A program made the position numbers and the translations under genes. DNA of 64,000 nucleotides, taken from the NCBI GenBank assembly GCA_963825445.1, contig CAWGTM010000020.1, forward strand, positions 744,001 to 808,000, in the 5' to 3' direction. Of the stretch, positions 25,054 to 35,630 are shown one piece after another. Under the pieces are notes generated by a model that saw only the letters and a program-made list of their open reading frames with translations, had not been told where the DNA came from and made no database searches. The stretch is from Actinophytocola sp963825445 (GTDB lineage: Bacteria > Actinomycetota > Actinomycetes > Mycobacteriales > Pseudonocardiaceae). The number at the start of each line of letters is the position of its first letter. Position 1 is the stretch's first letter.

Positions 25054-26229
25054 ATGGGTGTGCCAGGTGCGGTCGTATGGGACTCGGCGTTGCTCGGTTA
25101 CGACCTCGGCGGTGAACATCCGCTGCATCCGATCCGGCTCGAGCTGACCATGCGCCTCGCGTCGGCGCTGGGTGTCCTCGACGGCGTGGAACTGCTCGTC
25201 CCGCAGGAGGCGACCGACCAGGAGATCGAGCGCATCCACGACGCCGGCTACATCGCGGCCGTCCGGGAGGCGCCGATGGTCGGGTGGGACGTCGGGCACG
25301 GCCTCGGCACGTCCGACAACCCCGTCTTCGACCGGATGCACGAGGCGTCCGCCCGGGTGGTCGGCAGCTCGCTGCTCGCCGCACAACAGATCGCCGCCGG
25401 CACCACCAAACGCGCGGTCGGCATCGCGGGCGGGCTGCACCACGCCATGCGCGACTACGCCCACGGCTTCTGCGTCTACAACGACCTCGCGGTGGCCATC
25501 TCCTGGTTGCTGGACAACGGGTTCGAGCGGATCGCCTACGTCGACACCGACGTCCACCACGGCGACGGCGTCCAGGCCGCGTTCTACGACGACCCCCGCG
25601 TGCTCACCATCTCCATGCACCAGAACCCGCTGACCCTGTTCCCCGGCACGGGTTTCGCGGAGGAGACCGGCGGCCCGAACGCGCCGGGCAGCTCCGTCAA
25701 CGTGGCACTGCCGCCCAACACCGGCGACCAGGCCTGGCTGCGGGCCTTCAACGCCGTGGTGCCCTCGCTGCTCGACGAGTTCCAGCCCCAACTGCTGGTC
25801 AGCCAGTGCGGCGTGGACACCCACCACGAGGACCCGCTCGCCTCCCTGTCGCTCTCGGTGGACGGTCACCGCGCCATCTACCGCACGGTCCGCGACTGGG
25901 CCGAGCGCTACGCGGGCGGCCGCTGGCTCGCCGCCGGCGGTGGCGGCTACCAGTTGCTGCGGGTCGTCCCGCGTTCCTGGACCCACCTGGTGGCGACCGT
26001 GCTGGACCGCGACATCGCCCCCGGCACCACCCTGCCGAACGAGTGGACCGACTTCGTCGACAAGATCGCCCCGACGGCCGAGCTGCCGCTCACCATGAGC
26101 GACAACAAGAGCGTCGACTTCGACCCGTGGGACGGCGCCGGCGGCGAGCGGATCGACACCGCGATTCGCGAGACACGCCGCGCGGTGTTCCCATTGCACG
26201 GGCTCGACCCCGACGACCCCAGGGACTAG
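25054..26229 (+). CDS. acuC: AcuC-type histone deacetylase family protein
   Basis: 391-residue zinc-dependent deacetylase of the class I HDAC/AcuC fold. Motifs: GGLHHAM (charge-relay His pair), YVDTDVHHGDGVQ (zinc Asp and His), CGVDTHHEDPL (second zinc Asp) and GGGGYQL. AcuC removes acetyl groups from lysines, classically reactivating acetyl-CoA synthetase. Only 9 bp separate it from the following acetyltransferase fusion, so the operon encodes both putative writer and eraser. ATG 25054 is the first start in the operon. Confidence 0.9.
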   Translation: MGVPGAVVWDSALLGYDLGGEHPLHPIRLELTMRLASALGVLDGVELLVPQEATDQEIERIHDAGYIAAVREAPMVGWDVGHGLGTSDNPVFDRMHEASARVVGSSLLAAQQIAAGTTKRAVGIAGGLHHAMRDYAHGFCVYNDLAVAISWLLDNGFERIAYVDTDVHHGDGVQAAFYDDPRVLTISMHQNPLTLFPGTGFAEETGGPNAPGSSVNVALPPNTGDQAWLRAFNAVVPSLLDEFQPQLLVSQCGVDTHHEDPLASLSLSVDGHRAIYRTVRDWAERYAGGRWLAAGGGGYQLLRVVPRSWTHLVATVLDRDIAPGTTLPNEWTDFVDKIAPTAELPLTMSDNKSVDFDPWDGAGGERIDTAIRETRRAVFPLHGLDPDDPRD

Positions 26230-26238
26230 GAGCACCAG

Positions 26239-28929
26239 ATGGATGGTGTCGATCCGTTCGACTACCCGAAGGGGTGGGAGGCGGACCTGGTGCTGTCCGA
26301 CGGCGGCACCGTCCACCTGAGACCGATCGTGCCGAGCGACGGCGACGCGCTGCTCGCCTTCCACAGCAGGATGTCCCAGCGCACCCGCTACCTGCGCTAC
26401 TTCGGCGCCTACCCGCAGATCCCGCCACGCGACCTGGAGCGGTTCACCACGGTGAACCACCGCGACCGGGTCGCGTTCGTCGCGCTGCTGGGCGACGACA
26501 TCGTGGCGGTCGCCCGCTACGAACGCATCGATAACGGCCCCTCGGCGGAGGTCGCCTTCGTGGTGGAGGACGCCCACCAGAGCCGCGGCCTCGGCCCGAT
26601 CCTCCTGGAACACCTGGCGGCCGCCGCACGCGAACGCGGCCTGCGGACGTTCGTGGCCGAGGTACTCGCCGAGAACTCCGCCATGCTCGGCGTGTTCCGC
26701 GCCGCCGGCTACCAGGTGGCCCGCGCCATGGAAGAGGGCGTGTTCCACCTGGAGTTCGCCATCGACCCCACCGAGCGGTCGGTCGAGGTCGCCCGCTCCC
26801 GAGAGCAGGCGGCCGAAGCCCGCAGCGTCCACAACCTGCTGCACCCCCTGTCGGTCGCGGTCATCGGCGCGTCCACCGACCCTGAGAAGATCGGCTACGC
26901 GGTCCTCGGCAACCTCCTGGCAGCCGACTTCGCCGGCCCCGTCTACCCGGTCAACGCCGAACACCGCTCGGTGCGCGGCGTGCGTGCCTACCCGAGCGTG
27001 CTCGACATCCCCGACCCGGTCGACCTCGCGGTGGTCGCGGTGCCGGCGGCGAGCATGGACGAGGTGATGGACGCCTGCCTCGCGAAGGGCGTCAAGGCGC
27101 TCGTGGTGATTTCCTCCGGCTTCGCGGAGAGCGGACCCGACGGCGAGGGCGCCGAACGCAGGCTGGTCACCGAGGCCCGCGCGCACGGCATGCGGGTGGT
27201 CGGCCCGAACGCGCTCGGTGTGGTGAACACCGACGCCGCCGTCCGCCTGAACGCGACGCTGGCGCCGGTGCTGCCCGGCCGCGGCCGCACCGGGTTCTTC
27301 AGCCAGTCCGGCGCGCTGGGCACCGCGATCCTGGCCGACGCCGCCTCCCGCGGGCTCGGCCTGTCCACGTTCGTCTCGGCCGGCAACCGCGCCGACGTGT
27401 CCGGCAACGACCTGCTGCAGTACTGGGAGACCGACGCGGCCACCGACGTCGTCCTGCTCTACCTCGAGTCGTTCGGTAACCCCCGCAAGTTCGCGCGCCT
27501 CGCGCGCCGGCTCGGCCGGGTGAAGCCGATCGTGGCCGTGAAGTCGGGCCGCAACGCCGTGCTCCCCGCCCTCGCGGCCACGTCGGTGCCGGTGGACGAG
27601 GCGAGCGTGGCCGCGCTGTTCGAGCAGGCCGGCGTGATCCGCGTCGAGTCGATCGCGCAGCTCTTCGACACCGCGCTGCTGCTCGCCCACCAGCCGCTGC
27701 CGAAGGGCGACCGGGTGGCGGTGGTCGGCAACTCCTCGGCCATCGGTGTGCTCGCGGCCGACGCCGTGCTGGCACGGGGACTGGAGTTGGCGGGCGTGCC
27801 GGTGGACGTCGGCGCCTCGGCCGGCCCGGAGGCGCTGGCCGACGCGGTCCGCGAGCAGTTGCGCCGCGACGAGGTCGACGCGCTGGTCGTGGTGTTCATC
27901 CCGCCGCTGACCATCCCCGGCACCGCCTACGCCCGCGCGCTGCGCGAGGCGGTGGCCGACCTCGACGAGCACAAGCCCATCGTGTCCACTTTCCTTGCCA
28001 CCGAAGGAATCCCAGCCGAACTGGCGGTGCCCGGCAAGGACGGCGCACCCGGGCGCGGCTCCATCCCGTCCTACCCGAGCCCCGAGCGGGCGGTCCTGGC
28101 GCTGGCCCGCGCCACCCGCTACGCCACCTGGCGCGCGGCACCCCAGGGCGAGCCGGCGCGGCCGGAGAACCCGGATGTCGCGCGTGCCAAGGACATCGTG
28201 ACCGCCGCATTGTCCGGTGTGGACGGCAAGCTCGTGGAGCTGGCCGATGACGACGTCGTGGCCCTGTTGTCCTGCTACGGCATCGAGATCGCCGCGCACC
28301 GGGTGGTGTCCTCGGCCGCCGACGCGGAGGCCGCGGCCGCCGAACTCGGCTATCCGGTGGCCGTGAAGGCGACGGGTGAACGGTTCTGGCGGCGGATCGA
28401 CCTGGCGGGCGTTCGCCTCGATCTGTCCACTCCGGACGCCGTGCGCGCCGCGTACACGGACATCGCCGAGGAGTCCGACCAGCGGTCGATGATCGTGCAA
28501 CGCATGGCGCCCAAGGGAACCGGCTGCGCGATCGGCGTGCAGGACGACCCGTCGTTCGGCACGCTCGTCTCGTTCGGGCTCTCCGGTGTGGTCAGCGACC
28601 TGTTGGGGGACCGCGCCTATCGCGCGGTGCCGCTCACCGACGTGGACGCCGCGGCGCTCGTGCGGGCTCCGAAGGCCGCGCCGCTGCTGACCGGCTACCG
28701 CGGCAGCGAACCGGTCGACCTGGACGCCCTCACCGACCTGGTGCTGCGGGTGGCCGCGCTGGCCGAGGACGTGCCGCAGGTCCGGTGGCTCGCGCTGGAA
28801 CCGATCCTGGCCGCACCGGGTGGCGCGGAAGTGGTGGGCGCGCGGGTGAAGGTGGGGGCGCCGCCGTCGCTCGGCGACACCGGTCCCCGCCGGCTCCGGT
28901 CGCTGACCACGGGATTCCTACGAAAGTAG
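26239..28929 (+). CDS. GNAT acetyltransferase fused to NDP-forming acyl-CoA synthetase
   Basis: 896 residues. The N-terminal GNAT domain (~20-185, acetyl-CoA loop EDAHQSRGLGPILLEHL) is followed by a CoA-binding Rossmann domain (AVIGASTDPEKIGYAVLGNL), a succinyl-CoA synthetase-like ligase region (VVGPNALGV, FFSQSGALGTAI) and a C-terminal ATP-grasp domain (AELGYPVAVKATGERF). These are the components of Pat/PatZ protein lysine acetyltransferases, but with GNAT first, as in mycobacterial Rv0998-like or AcuA-like logic. Pairing with acuC suggests reversible acetylation of acyl-CoA synthetases. Confidence 0.88.
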   Translation: MDGVDPFDYPKGWEADLVLSDGGTVHLRPIVPSDGDALLAFHSRMSQRTRYLRYFGAYPQIPPRDLERFTTVNHRDRVAFVALLGDDIVAVARYERIDNGPSAEVAFVVEDAHQSRGLGPILLEHLAAAARERGLRTFVAEVLAENSAMLGVFRAAGYQVARAMEEGVFHLEFAIDPTERSVEVARSREQAAEARSVHNLLHPLSVAVIGASTDPEKIGYAVLGNLLAADFAGPVYPVNAEHRSVRGVRAYPSVLDIPDPVDLAVVAVPAASMDEVMDACLAKGVKALVVISSGFAESGPDGEGAERRLVTEARAHGMRVVGPNALGVVNTDAAVRLNATLAPVLPGRGRTGFFSQSGALGTAILADAASRGLGLSTFVSAGNRADVSGNDLLQYWETDAATDVVLLYLESFGNPRKFARLARRLGRVKPIVAVKSGRNAVLPALAATSVPVDEASVAALFEQAGVIRVESIAQLFDTALLLAHQPLPKGDRVAVVGNSSAIGVLAADAVLARGLELAGVPVDVGASAGPEALADAVREQLRRDEVDALVVVFIPPLTIPGTAYARALREAVADLDEHKPIVSTFLATEGIPAELAVPGKDGAPGRGSIPSYPSPERAVLALARATRYATWRAAPQGEPARPENPDVARAKDIVTAALSGVDGKLVELADDDVVALLSCYGIEIAAHRVVSSAADAEAAAAELGYPVAVKATGERFWRRIDLAGVRLDLSTPDAVRAAYTDIAEESDQRSMIVQRMAPKGTGCAIGVQDDPSFGTLVSFGLSGVVSDLLGDRAYRAVPLTDVDAAALVRAPKAAPLLTGYRGSEPVDLDALTDLVLRVAALAEDVPQVRWLALEPILAAPGGAEVVGARVKVGAPPSLGDTGPRRLRSLTTGFLRK

Positions 28930-29021
28930 GGTTTTGACCGCTGGTGCAACCTGATCTTCCCTCTGGTCCGTCCTCCTCACATGACACGCCCAGAGGGCCA
29001 ACTGACCAGGAGGTGTTGGGC

Positions 29022-29516
29022 ATGAGGGCTTTCCGGACGACACAGCGAGCGGTTGTCGCACTCGGTGCCGGGATGGTGTTGCTGCTGGCCGGAGCCTGCG
29101 GCGAGAAGCAGGACAACGCGAGTGGCGACTCACCGCCGGCCACCGAGACGTCGTCGCCCACGGAGACGACGGAACCCGATCGCCAGCCGGCCCGCACGCC
29201 GCCGTCGGGTGGCACCGAGGTGGCCGCGGCGCAGCTGGACGCCGCCGCGCTGCCCGAGGGTTATCCGAAGCTCGTGTGGACCGAGGACGACGGTGCCACG
29301 GTCGGCGTGGTCGCCCAGGAGGGCGGCTGCGGCAAGGCGCACCTGGAGGTGACCGAGCAGTCGGATGCCCAGGTCGTGGTCACGATGGTGGAGGTCGTTC
29401 CGGCCGAGCCGCAGGCCTGCACCATGGATCTGCGCTACCCGAAGCTGACGGCCGAGCTGGACGAGCCGCTCGGTGACCGCACGATCGTGTTGAAGTCCGA
29501 ACAGCGCAAGAGCTGA
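29022..29516 (+). CDS. Secreted lipoprotein, paralogue A
   Basis: 164-residue lipoprotein. The signal peptide ends in the lipobox LLAGAC, followed by a Ser/Thr/Pro/Glu-rich linker and a ~95-residue domain with two further cysteines (GGCGKAH and QACTMDL), probably a disulfide. ATG 29022 follows AGGAGG at 29008-29013. The domain aligns by eye with the next gene (DDG ... CG.A ... V ... AC.M ... P..T..L..PL.DR.I.L.S). Function unknown. Confidence 0.75.
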   Translation: MRAFRTTQRAVVALGAGMVLLLAGACGEKQDNASGDSPPATETSSPTETTEPDRQPARTPPSGGTEVAAAQLDAAALPEGYPKLVWTEDDGATVGVVAQEGGCGKAHLEVTEQSDAQVVVTMVEVVPAEPQACTMDLRYPKLTAELDEPLGDRTIVLKSEQRKS

Positions 29517-29531
29517 CGACGTTTTCTCCCG

Positions 29532-29569
29532 GGTGCCCGGTCGCGCACTGCCCCGCGTGGCCGGGCACC
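29532..29569 (+). terminator. Hairpin between the two lipoprotein genes
   Basis: GGTGCCCGG (29532-29540) pairs with CCGGGCACC (29561-29569) around a 20-nt loop, 15 bp after the first lipoprotein stop. Confidence 0.55.
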
Positions 29570-29613
29570 GTTCTGCGTGCAACCGGCCGGGGTGCGGCTA
29601 CCGTCCTTTCACC

Positions 29614-30167
29614 ATGAGGGCCTTGCTGATCGCCACCGCCGCCGCTTCACTCATCGTGCTCGCCGGATGCGGCCAGAAGCCCGTGGACGCCGGCGCCACG
29701 CAGCCGGACGCCACGTCGCCGACCAAGACGGAACAACCGGCGACGGACGTCGTGCCGCCGGTGGAGCCGGGCGGCAAGCCGCAGGACCCGGGCGCCACCC
29801 CGACGCCGCCGGTGTCGCTGTCTCCGGATGGCCCGGTGGTGCCGGAGGGGGTCGCGCTGGTGCCGGCCGACCAGGTCGACTCGAGCGCGTTGCCCGAGTA
29901 CTACGAGCAGCGCGGCCAGGTCTGGGTCTACGACGACGGGTTGTCGCTGCAGATGTTCGCGGCCGCGTCGAGCAGCTGCGGCGGCGCGGAGGCCATGGTG
30001 GTCGACCAGACGTCCTCGGAGGTCCGGATCACGCTGCGGGCCATGGACCAGCAGATGGGCGGCCCGGCCGACGGCGAGGCGTGCGCGATGGTCATGCAGC
30101 CGAAGCCGGTGACCGTCACGCTCGACTCCCCGCTGCAGGACCGCAAGATCTTCCTGGCGAGCGGCCG

Positions 30168-30171
<4 letters not shown>
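29614..30171 (+). CDS. Secreted lipoprotein, paralogue B
   Basis: 185 residues with lipobox IVLAGC, a ~60-residue Pro/Thr/Asp-rich linker and a globular domain with paired cysteines (SSCGGAE and GEACAMV) that parallels paralogue A, indicating tandem duplication. ATG 29614 is the only start preserving the signal peptide. Its TAA stop overlaps the fumarase TAG stop on the opposite strand. Function unknown. Confidence 0.72.
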
Positions 30172-31823
<1,652 letters not shown>

Positions 31824-32558
31824 CTGGTGACTCCTGTGTCGCGTGGTGGGATTCCCCCGACGTTACCGCGTGCACACGAGCGGTCTCATCCCCCACCAAC
31901 GTTGCCTAGCGCACACCACCACCGAGAGCCCCCGCAAACGTCAACCAAGATCGACTTCCCCTACCGTGACGCAGCCCCCACCCACTCCGGGGGCACCCCT
32001 CAGGTCCATCGTATCGAGCCACACCGACAACCCCGGCCACAAAGATCCACAACAGGCGACTTGTCCACAGCAACCAAAGTTGTCCCCAACAACGCCCAAC
32101 CCACTTGGGGGACCCCCATCAAGGCACAGCACAAGCCCCATGCAGGGTCAGCGAGCAAGCGAAGCGAAGCGAGCAAACCACGCGCGCGCAAACCGCGACA
32201 AAGCCAGACGTTGGCCGCGCGAAGCGAGGACCAAGGCCGCGGGTCGTTGGTCAACTCCCAACGGCACCACGCTGGGTCAGCAGGAACTCGCACCGTGGGG
32301 GGTTTGGGGGGCTCGGCCCCCCAGCATCGCCCTCGGAGGCACCATGGTGAGCGCGGTCCGCGAACAAGCGGCCGGATGCCGAGAGGCCGGGGCGGCCCCC
32401 GGCCGTCCCGACCTCCCGTTGGTGTGCGATTACGGGTAGTAGTGATTCACCCGCACCGCGTAGTCCGATCCCTAGACCGTGCCGTGGTCGGTGTCACATG
32501 TCAATGGCGCGTCTGGGTGTTCCTGCATGGTGGACGTACGTGGCGCGGGAAAGGTTGC
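31824..32558. other. 735-bp gap between fumarase and sigB
   Basis: No gene is supported. The 5' half is C-rich; the middle contains GCGAAGCGAGC-type direct words (about 32150-32230) and a TTGTCCACA at 32061-32069. A strong hairpin is listed separately. Open frames show poor codon bias. Confidence 0.55.
32305..32323. terminator. G/C hairpin in fumarase-sigB gap
   Basis: TGGGGGGCTCGGCCCCCCA forms a perfect 7-bp stem with a 5-nt loop. It could terminate sigB transcription or be a dispersed actinobacterial hairpin; no T tract. Confidence 0.45.
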
Positions 32559-33527
32559 TCAGCTGGCGTAGGCCCGCAGTTTTTCCGCTCGTTCGCCCTG
32601 GCGGAGCTTGGACATGACCTCGCGTTCGATCTGTCGGACGCGCTCGCGGGAGAGCCCGAAGCGCTTGCCGATCTGGTCGAGGGTGTGGGGCAGGCCGTCG
32701 TCGAGGCCGTAGCGCAGGCGGATGACCGACTGCTCTCGGTCGTCGAGGGTGGCGAGCACTCGGCGCAGGTCGTCGTGGAGCAGGCCGCTGATGACCGCGC
32801 TTTCGGCGTCGGTGGCTTCGCCGTCTTCGATGAAGTCGCCGAGTGGGGCGTCTTCCTCGGAGCCGACGGGCATGTCGAGGCTCACCGGGTCGCGGGCGTG
32901 GTCGAGCAGGTCGGACACCTTTTCGGGGGTCAGGCCGACTTCGGCGGCCAGCTCTTCGTGGGTGGCCTCGCGGCCGAGCTGCTGGTGCAGGTCACGCTTG
33001 ATGCGCGCCAGCTTGTTCACCTGTTCGACCAGGTGGACGGGCAGCCGGATGGTGCGACCCTGGTCGGCCATTCCCCTGGTGATGGCCTGGCGGATCCACC
33101 ACGTGGCGTAGGTGGAGAACTTGAAGCCCTTGGTGTAGTCGAACTTCTCGACCGCACGGATGAGCCCGAGGTTGCCTTCCTGGATGAGGTCCAGGAGTGG
33201 CATGCCGCGGCCGGTGTAGCGCTTGGCGAGCGACACCACGAGCCGCAGGTTCGCCTCGAGCAGATGGTTCTTGGCCACGTGTCCGTCGGCGACGAGCGTG
33301 CGCAGCTCGCCACGTCGCGTACTGTTGAGCTTGTTGGCCGTGTCGAGCATGTGTTGGGCGAAGACACCGGCTTCGATGCGCTTGGCCAGCTCGACCTCCT
33401 GCGCCGCCGTGAGCAGCGCGGTGCGGCCGATGCCGTTCAGGTACACGCGGACCAGGTCGGCCGCGGGGCTCTGGCTGTCGAGGTCGATCTCGCTTGGCTC
33501 CGGCTCGCGTTGCTGTGGGACCGTCAT
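32559..33527 (-). CDS. sigB: Principal-like sigma factor SigB
   Basis: 322-residue sigma-70 group 2 factor, the size of mycobacterial SigB. Region 1.2 begins SPAADLVRVYLNGIG; region 2 has PLLDLIQEGNLGLIRAVEKF and STYATWWIRQAITR; region 3 EATHEELAAEVGL; region 4 LDQIGKRFGLSRERVRQIE. It lacks the long acidic N-terminus of SigA. ATG 33527 follows GGGAGGGAGAG. An ECF-type promoter candidate lies upstream, as would suit stress control. Confidence 0.93.
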   Translation of the reverse strand: MTVPQQREPEPSEIDLDSQSPAADLVRVYLNGIGRTALLTAAQEVELAKRIEAGVFAQHMLDTANKLNSTRRGELRTLVADGHVAKNHLLEANLRLVVSLAKRYTGRGMPLLDLIQEGNLGLIRAVEKFDYTKGFKFSTYATWWIRQAITRGMADQGRTIRLPVHLVEQVNKLARIKRDLHQQLGREATHEELAAEVGLTPEKVSDLLDHARDPVSLDMPVGSEEDAPLGDFIEDGEATDAESAVISGLLHDDLRRVLATLDDREQSVIRLRYGLDDGLPHTLDQIGKRFGLSRERVRQIEREVMSKLRQGERAEKLRAYAS

Positions 33528-33651
33528 GGCTCTCCCTCCCCCTTCGCGGGCTGGTGTGTCATGTGTCACACACCGGCACGTCGCTGTCCGGTGAGCCTTC
33601 GACCTGACCGCCCTGGCGGAGATCTGTGCTCGTTGGCTGGACACTCTGGAA

Positions 33652-33678
33652 AACGCCGGGGGTTCTCGATTCGTTCCC
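33652..33678 (-). promoter_or_regulatory. ECF-type promoter candidate for sigB
   Basis: On the minus strand GGGAAC (complement of 33673-33678) is followed after 17 nt by CGTT (complement of 33652-33655), fitting SigE/SigH/SigR-type -35 GGGAAY and -10 (C)GTT elements. The start would be near 33642, giving a ~115-nt leader. Confidence 0.6.
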
Positions 33679-33690
33679 GAGTTCTCACAC

Positions 33691-33706
33691 TGGATGACGT
33701 CATCCA
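33691..33706. promoter_or_regulatory. Perfect 16-bp palindrome upstream of sigB promoter
   Basis: TGGATGACGTCATCCA is self-complementary over 16 bp, 13 bp upstream of the -35 candidate on the minus strand. A binding site for an activator or repressor is plausible; none is identified. Confidence 0.45.
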
Positions 33707-33758
33707 CGCCACACCGGTTGCTCCACCAAACCTGAGGTTTCCCTGAGAGAAGGGGAGC

Positions 33759-34184
33759 TCAGAGTTCCACGAGAACCGTGAACGGGCCGTCATTTACGGA
33801 CGCCACGCTCATCATGGCGCCGAACCGACCGGTCTCCACGTGCGCGCCACGCGCCCGCAGTTCGTCGACCACGGCCGTCACGATCGGTTCGGCCGCCTCG
33901 GGTCGGGCGGCGGCTGTCCACGATGGACGGCGGCCCTTGCGGGTGTCGCCGTAGAGGGTGAACTGACTGACCACGAGCAGCGGCGCACCTGTTGTGGCAC
34001 AGGACATCTCGTCGCGAAGAATGCGAAGTTCGTGCAGTTTGCGTGCCATTGTCGCGGCCTGGGCGATCTCGTCGTCGACGGTGATTCCGAGCAGTACCAA
34101 CAATCCTGGTTCGTCGATGGCGCCGACCACCTGGTCGTCGACCGTCACGCTCGCGCTCGTCACCCGCGCCACCACCGCCCGCAT
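33759..34184 (-). CDS. dtd: D-aminoacyl-tRNA deacylase
   Basis: 141-residue proofreading enzyme hydrolysing D-aminoacyl-tRNAs. Hallmarks: the catalytic-site motif SQFTLYGD (~74-81) and the C-terminal NDGPFT motif (family cross-subunit GP motif). Typical length. It shares direction with sigB, 231 bp upstream of it; the sigB promoter region lies between. Confidence 0.94.
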   Translation of the reverse strand: MRAVVARVTSASVTVDDQVVGAIDEPGLLVLLGITVDDEIAQAATMARKLHELRILRDEMSCATTGAPLLVVSQFTLYGDTRKGRRPSWTAAARPEAAEPIVTAVVDELRARGAHVETGRFGAMMSVASVNDGPFTVLVEL

Positions 34185-34206
34185 GGGGCCAGATGGTCGC
34201 AGGTCC

Positions 34207-34971
34207 TCAGAGCCGCGCCACCAGGTGGTAGTAGCGGGCGGTGAGCAGGTGCGGCATGCGGTCGGACAGGGCCAGCTCGAGCCGCTCCAGGTCGGCCAGG
34301 AACGCCGGGTCCTCGGCGTGCTCGTCGGGCACCAGGTCGCTCAGGCAGCGCACGCCGTAGCGCACGACCTCCTCGACGCCCAGCTCGACCAGCAGGCCGA
34401 TGACCTCGGCGGGGGTGCAGCGGGTGGCGGCCGGCCATTCGGGCTCGGCGCCGGCCAGCTCCGCCAGCGCCACCGAGGGTGCCAGTTCGCGGACCGTGGT
34501 CTGCACTGGCGTGAAGTCGTCGTTCGGGCCGAGCACGGACAGCAGCCCACCGTCACGCAGCGGGGCGGTGATGGCGGCGAGGACCTCGCGGCGCTCGTCG
34601 ACGCCGTCGGCGTAGTGCAGCAGGTTGTGGCAGAGGACCACGTCGAACTGGTGCTCGCCGAGCACCTCGTGGGCGTCCTGCGCGCCGGCCTGGACGACGT
34701 GGAGCCGATCGGCCACGCCGTGCAGCTCGGCCAGCTCGATGGCCGTGCGGAGCATGGCGCCCGCCGGATCGAGGACGGTGACCTCGTGGCCACGCGTCGC
34801 CAGCCGCACGGCGGCCAGGCCGTTGCCGCCCGCGACGTCGAGGATCTGCCGTGGCCCCGAGACGTGGCGCAGTAAGTTCGCCTCGGTGAGCGTGTGGCGC
34901 AGCTGTTCCAGCGGGCTCTGGCGCCACTGCTGGAACTGATCCAGTTGGGTGTCGAACCCGCTCACGGTCAT
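34207..34971 (-). CDS. SAM-dependent methyltransferase
   Basis: 254-residue class I methyltransferase. Motif I LDVAGGNGLAAVRLA (~44-58), motif II VTVLDPAGAML and motif IV FDVVLCHNLLHY are clear. The C-terminal half resembles the SmtA/CmoM group (tRNA uridine or small-molecule methylation), which is only suggestive. 22 bp separate it from dtd downstream, so an operon is likely. Confidence 0.82.
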   Translation of the reverse strand: MTVSGFDTQLDQFQQWRQSPLEQLRHTLTEANLLRHVSGPRQILDVAGGNGLAAVRLATRGHEVTVLDPAGAMLRTAIELAELHGVADRLHVVQAGAQDAHEVLGEHQFDVVLCHNLLHYADGVDERREVLAAITAPLRDGGLLSVLGPNDDFTPVQTTVRELAPSVALAELAGAEPEWPAATRCTPAEVIGLLVELGVEEVVRYGVRCLSDLVPDEHAEDPAFLADLERLELALSDRMPHLLTARYYHLVARL

Positions 34972-35082
34972 GTCACCTTCTTACCGGCTGCTCGCGGCCT
35001 GGCCAGGTCCTGGAAGAAGAGGTCCACCCGGATGGCGCAATCGCTTCCCCATGGTGGGAGCATGGGCGGTGGAGGTGGTGTC

Positions 35083-35394
35083 GTGAAGGACGATCGGGAC
35101 GACACCCCGGTTCTCATCACCGAGGCGGCGCCGTCGTACGAGGATGAGTACGCGGCGCGCAAACGCAAGTACCTGACCATGATGCTGCTTCGACTGCCGT
35201 GTCTGATCCTCGCGGGGATCTTCCACGACACGTGGTGGCTGGCGCTGGGGCTCGTGGTCCTGTCGATCCCGCTCCCGTGGATCGCGGTGCTGATCGCCAA
35301 CGACCGGCCGGCACGCAAGTCGGAGGAGGTCAACCGCTATCAGCGGGACACGACCACCATCGAACCGACGAAGCACCAGGTCATCGACGGCTGA
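35083..35394 (+). CDS. DUF3099 membrane protein
   Basis: 103-residue actinobacterial protein: cytoplasmic N-terminus with LITEAAPSYEDEYAARKRKY, two membrane helices (~38-75) and a hydrophilic tail. Matches DUF3099, commonly encoded near dtd/sigB; function unknown. GTG 35083 follows GGAGG at 35071-35075. It is divergent from the methyltransferase. Confidence 0.8.
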   Translation: MKDDRDDTPVLITEAAPSYEDEYAARKRKYLTMMLLRLPCLILAGIFHDTWWLALGLVVLSIPLPWIAVLIANDRPARKSEEVNRYQRDTTTIEPTKHQVIDG

Positions 35395-35491
35395 CCGGCG
35401 CTCGGTCGAGAGGCCTGCCTCGAGTGGGGTCGGCCGGCGTCTGCCGCGAGCCCGGCTGAGGGCAGGGCTCCGGTTCGACCGTATCTGTCTG

Positions 35492-35555
35492 CACCGACAA
35501 TTCCGGTCCAGGGACCCCTGGATTTAATTCTCGTCGCGCACACCGACAGTTCTCG
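35492..35555 (+). repeat. Two CACCGACAGTTCCGG-family words
   Basis: CACCGACAATTCCGG at 35492 and CACCGACAGTTCTCG at 35541 flank a terminator hairpin in the gap after DUF3099. Confidence 0.7.
35507..35525 (+). terminator. Intrinsic terminator after DUF3099
   Basis: TCCAGGG-AC-CCCTGGA (35507-35522) is a perfect 7-bp hairpin followed by a short T-rich run (TTTAATT), unusual in this GC-rich sequence. Confidence 0.6.
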
Positions 35556-35630
35556 CCGTGCGCGAGCCAGGCTGTGGATGAGCGGATGACTGGCGCGAGG
35601 TCTGTCTCGGGCGGGGACGCGAGCGGTGGA

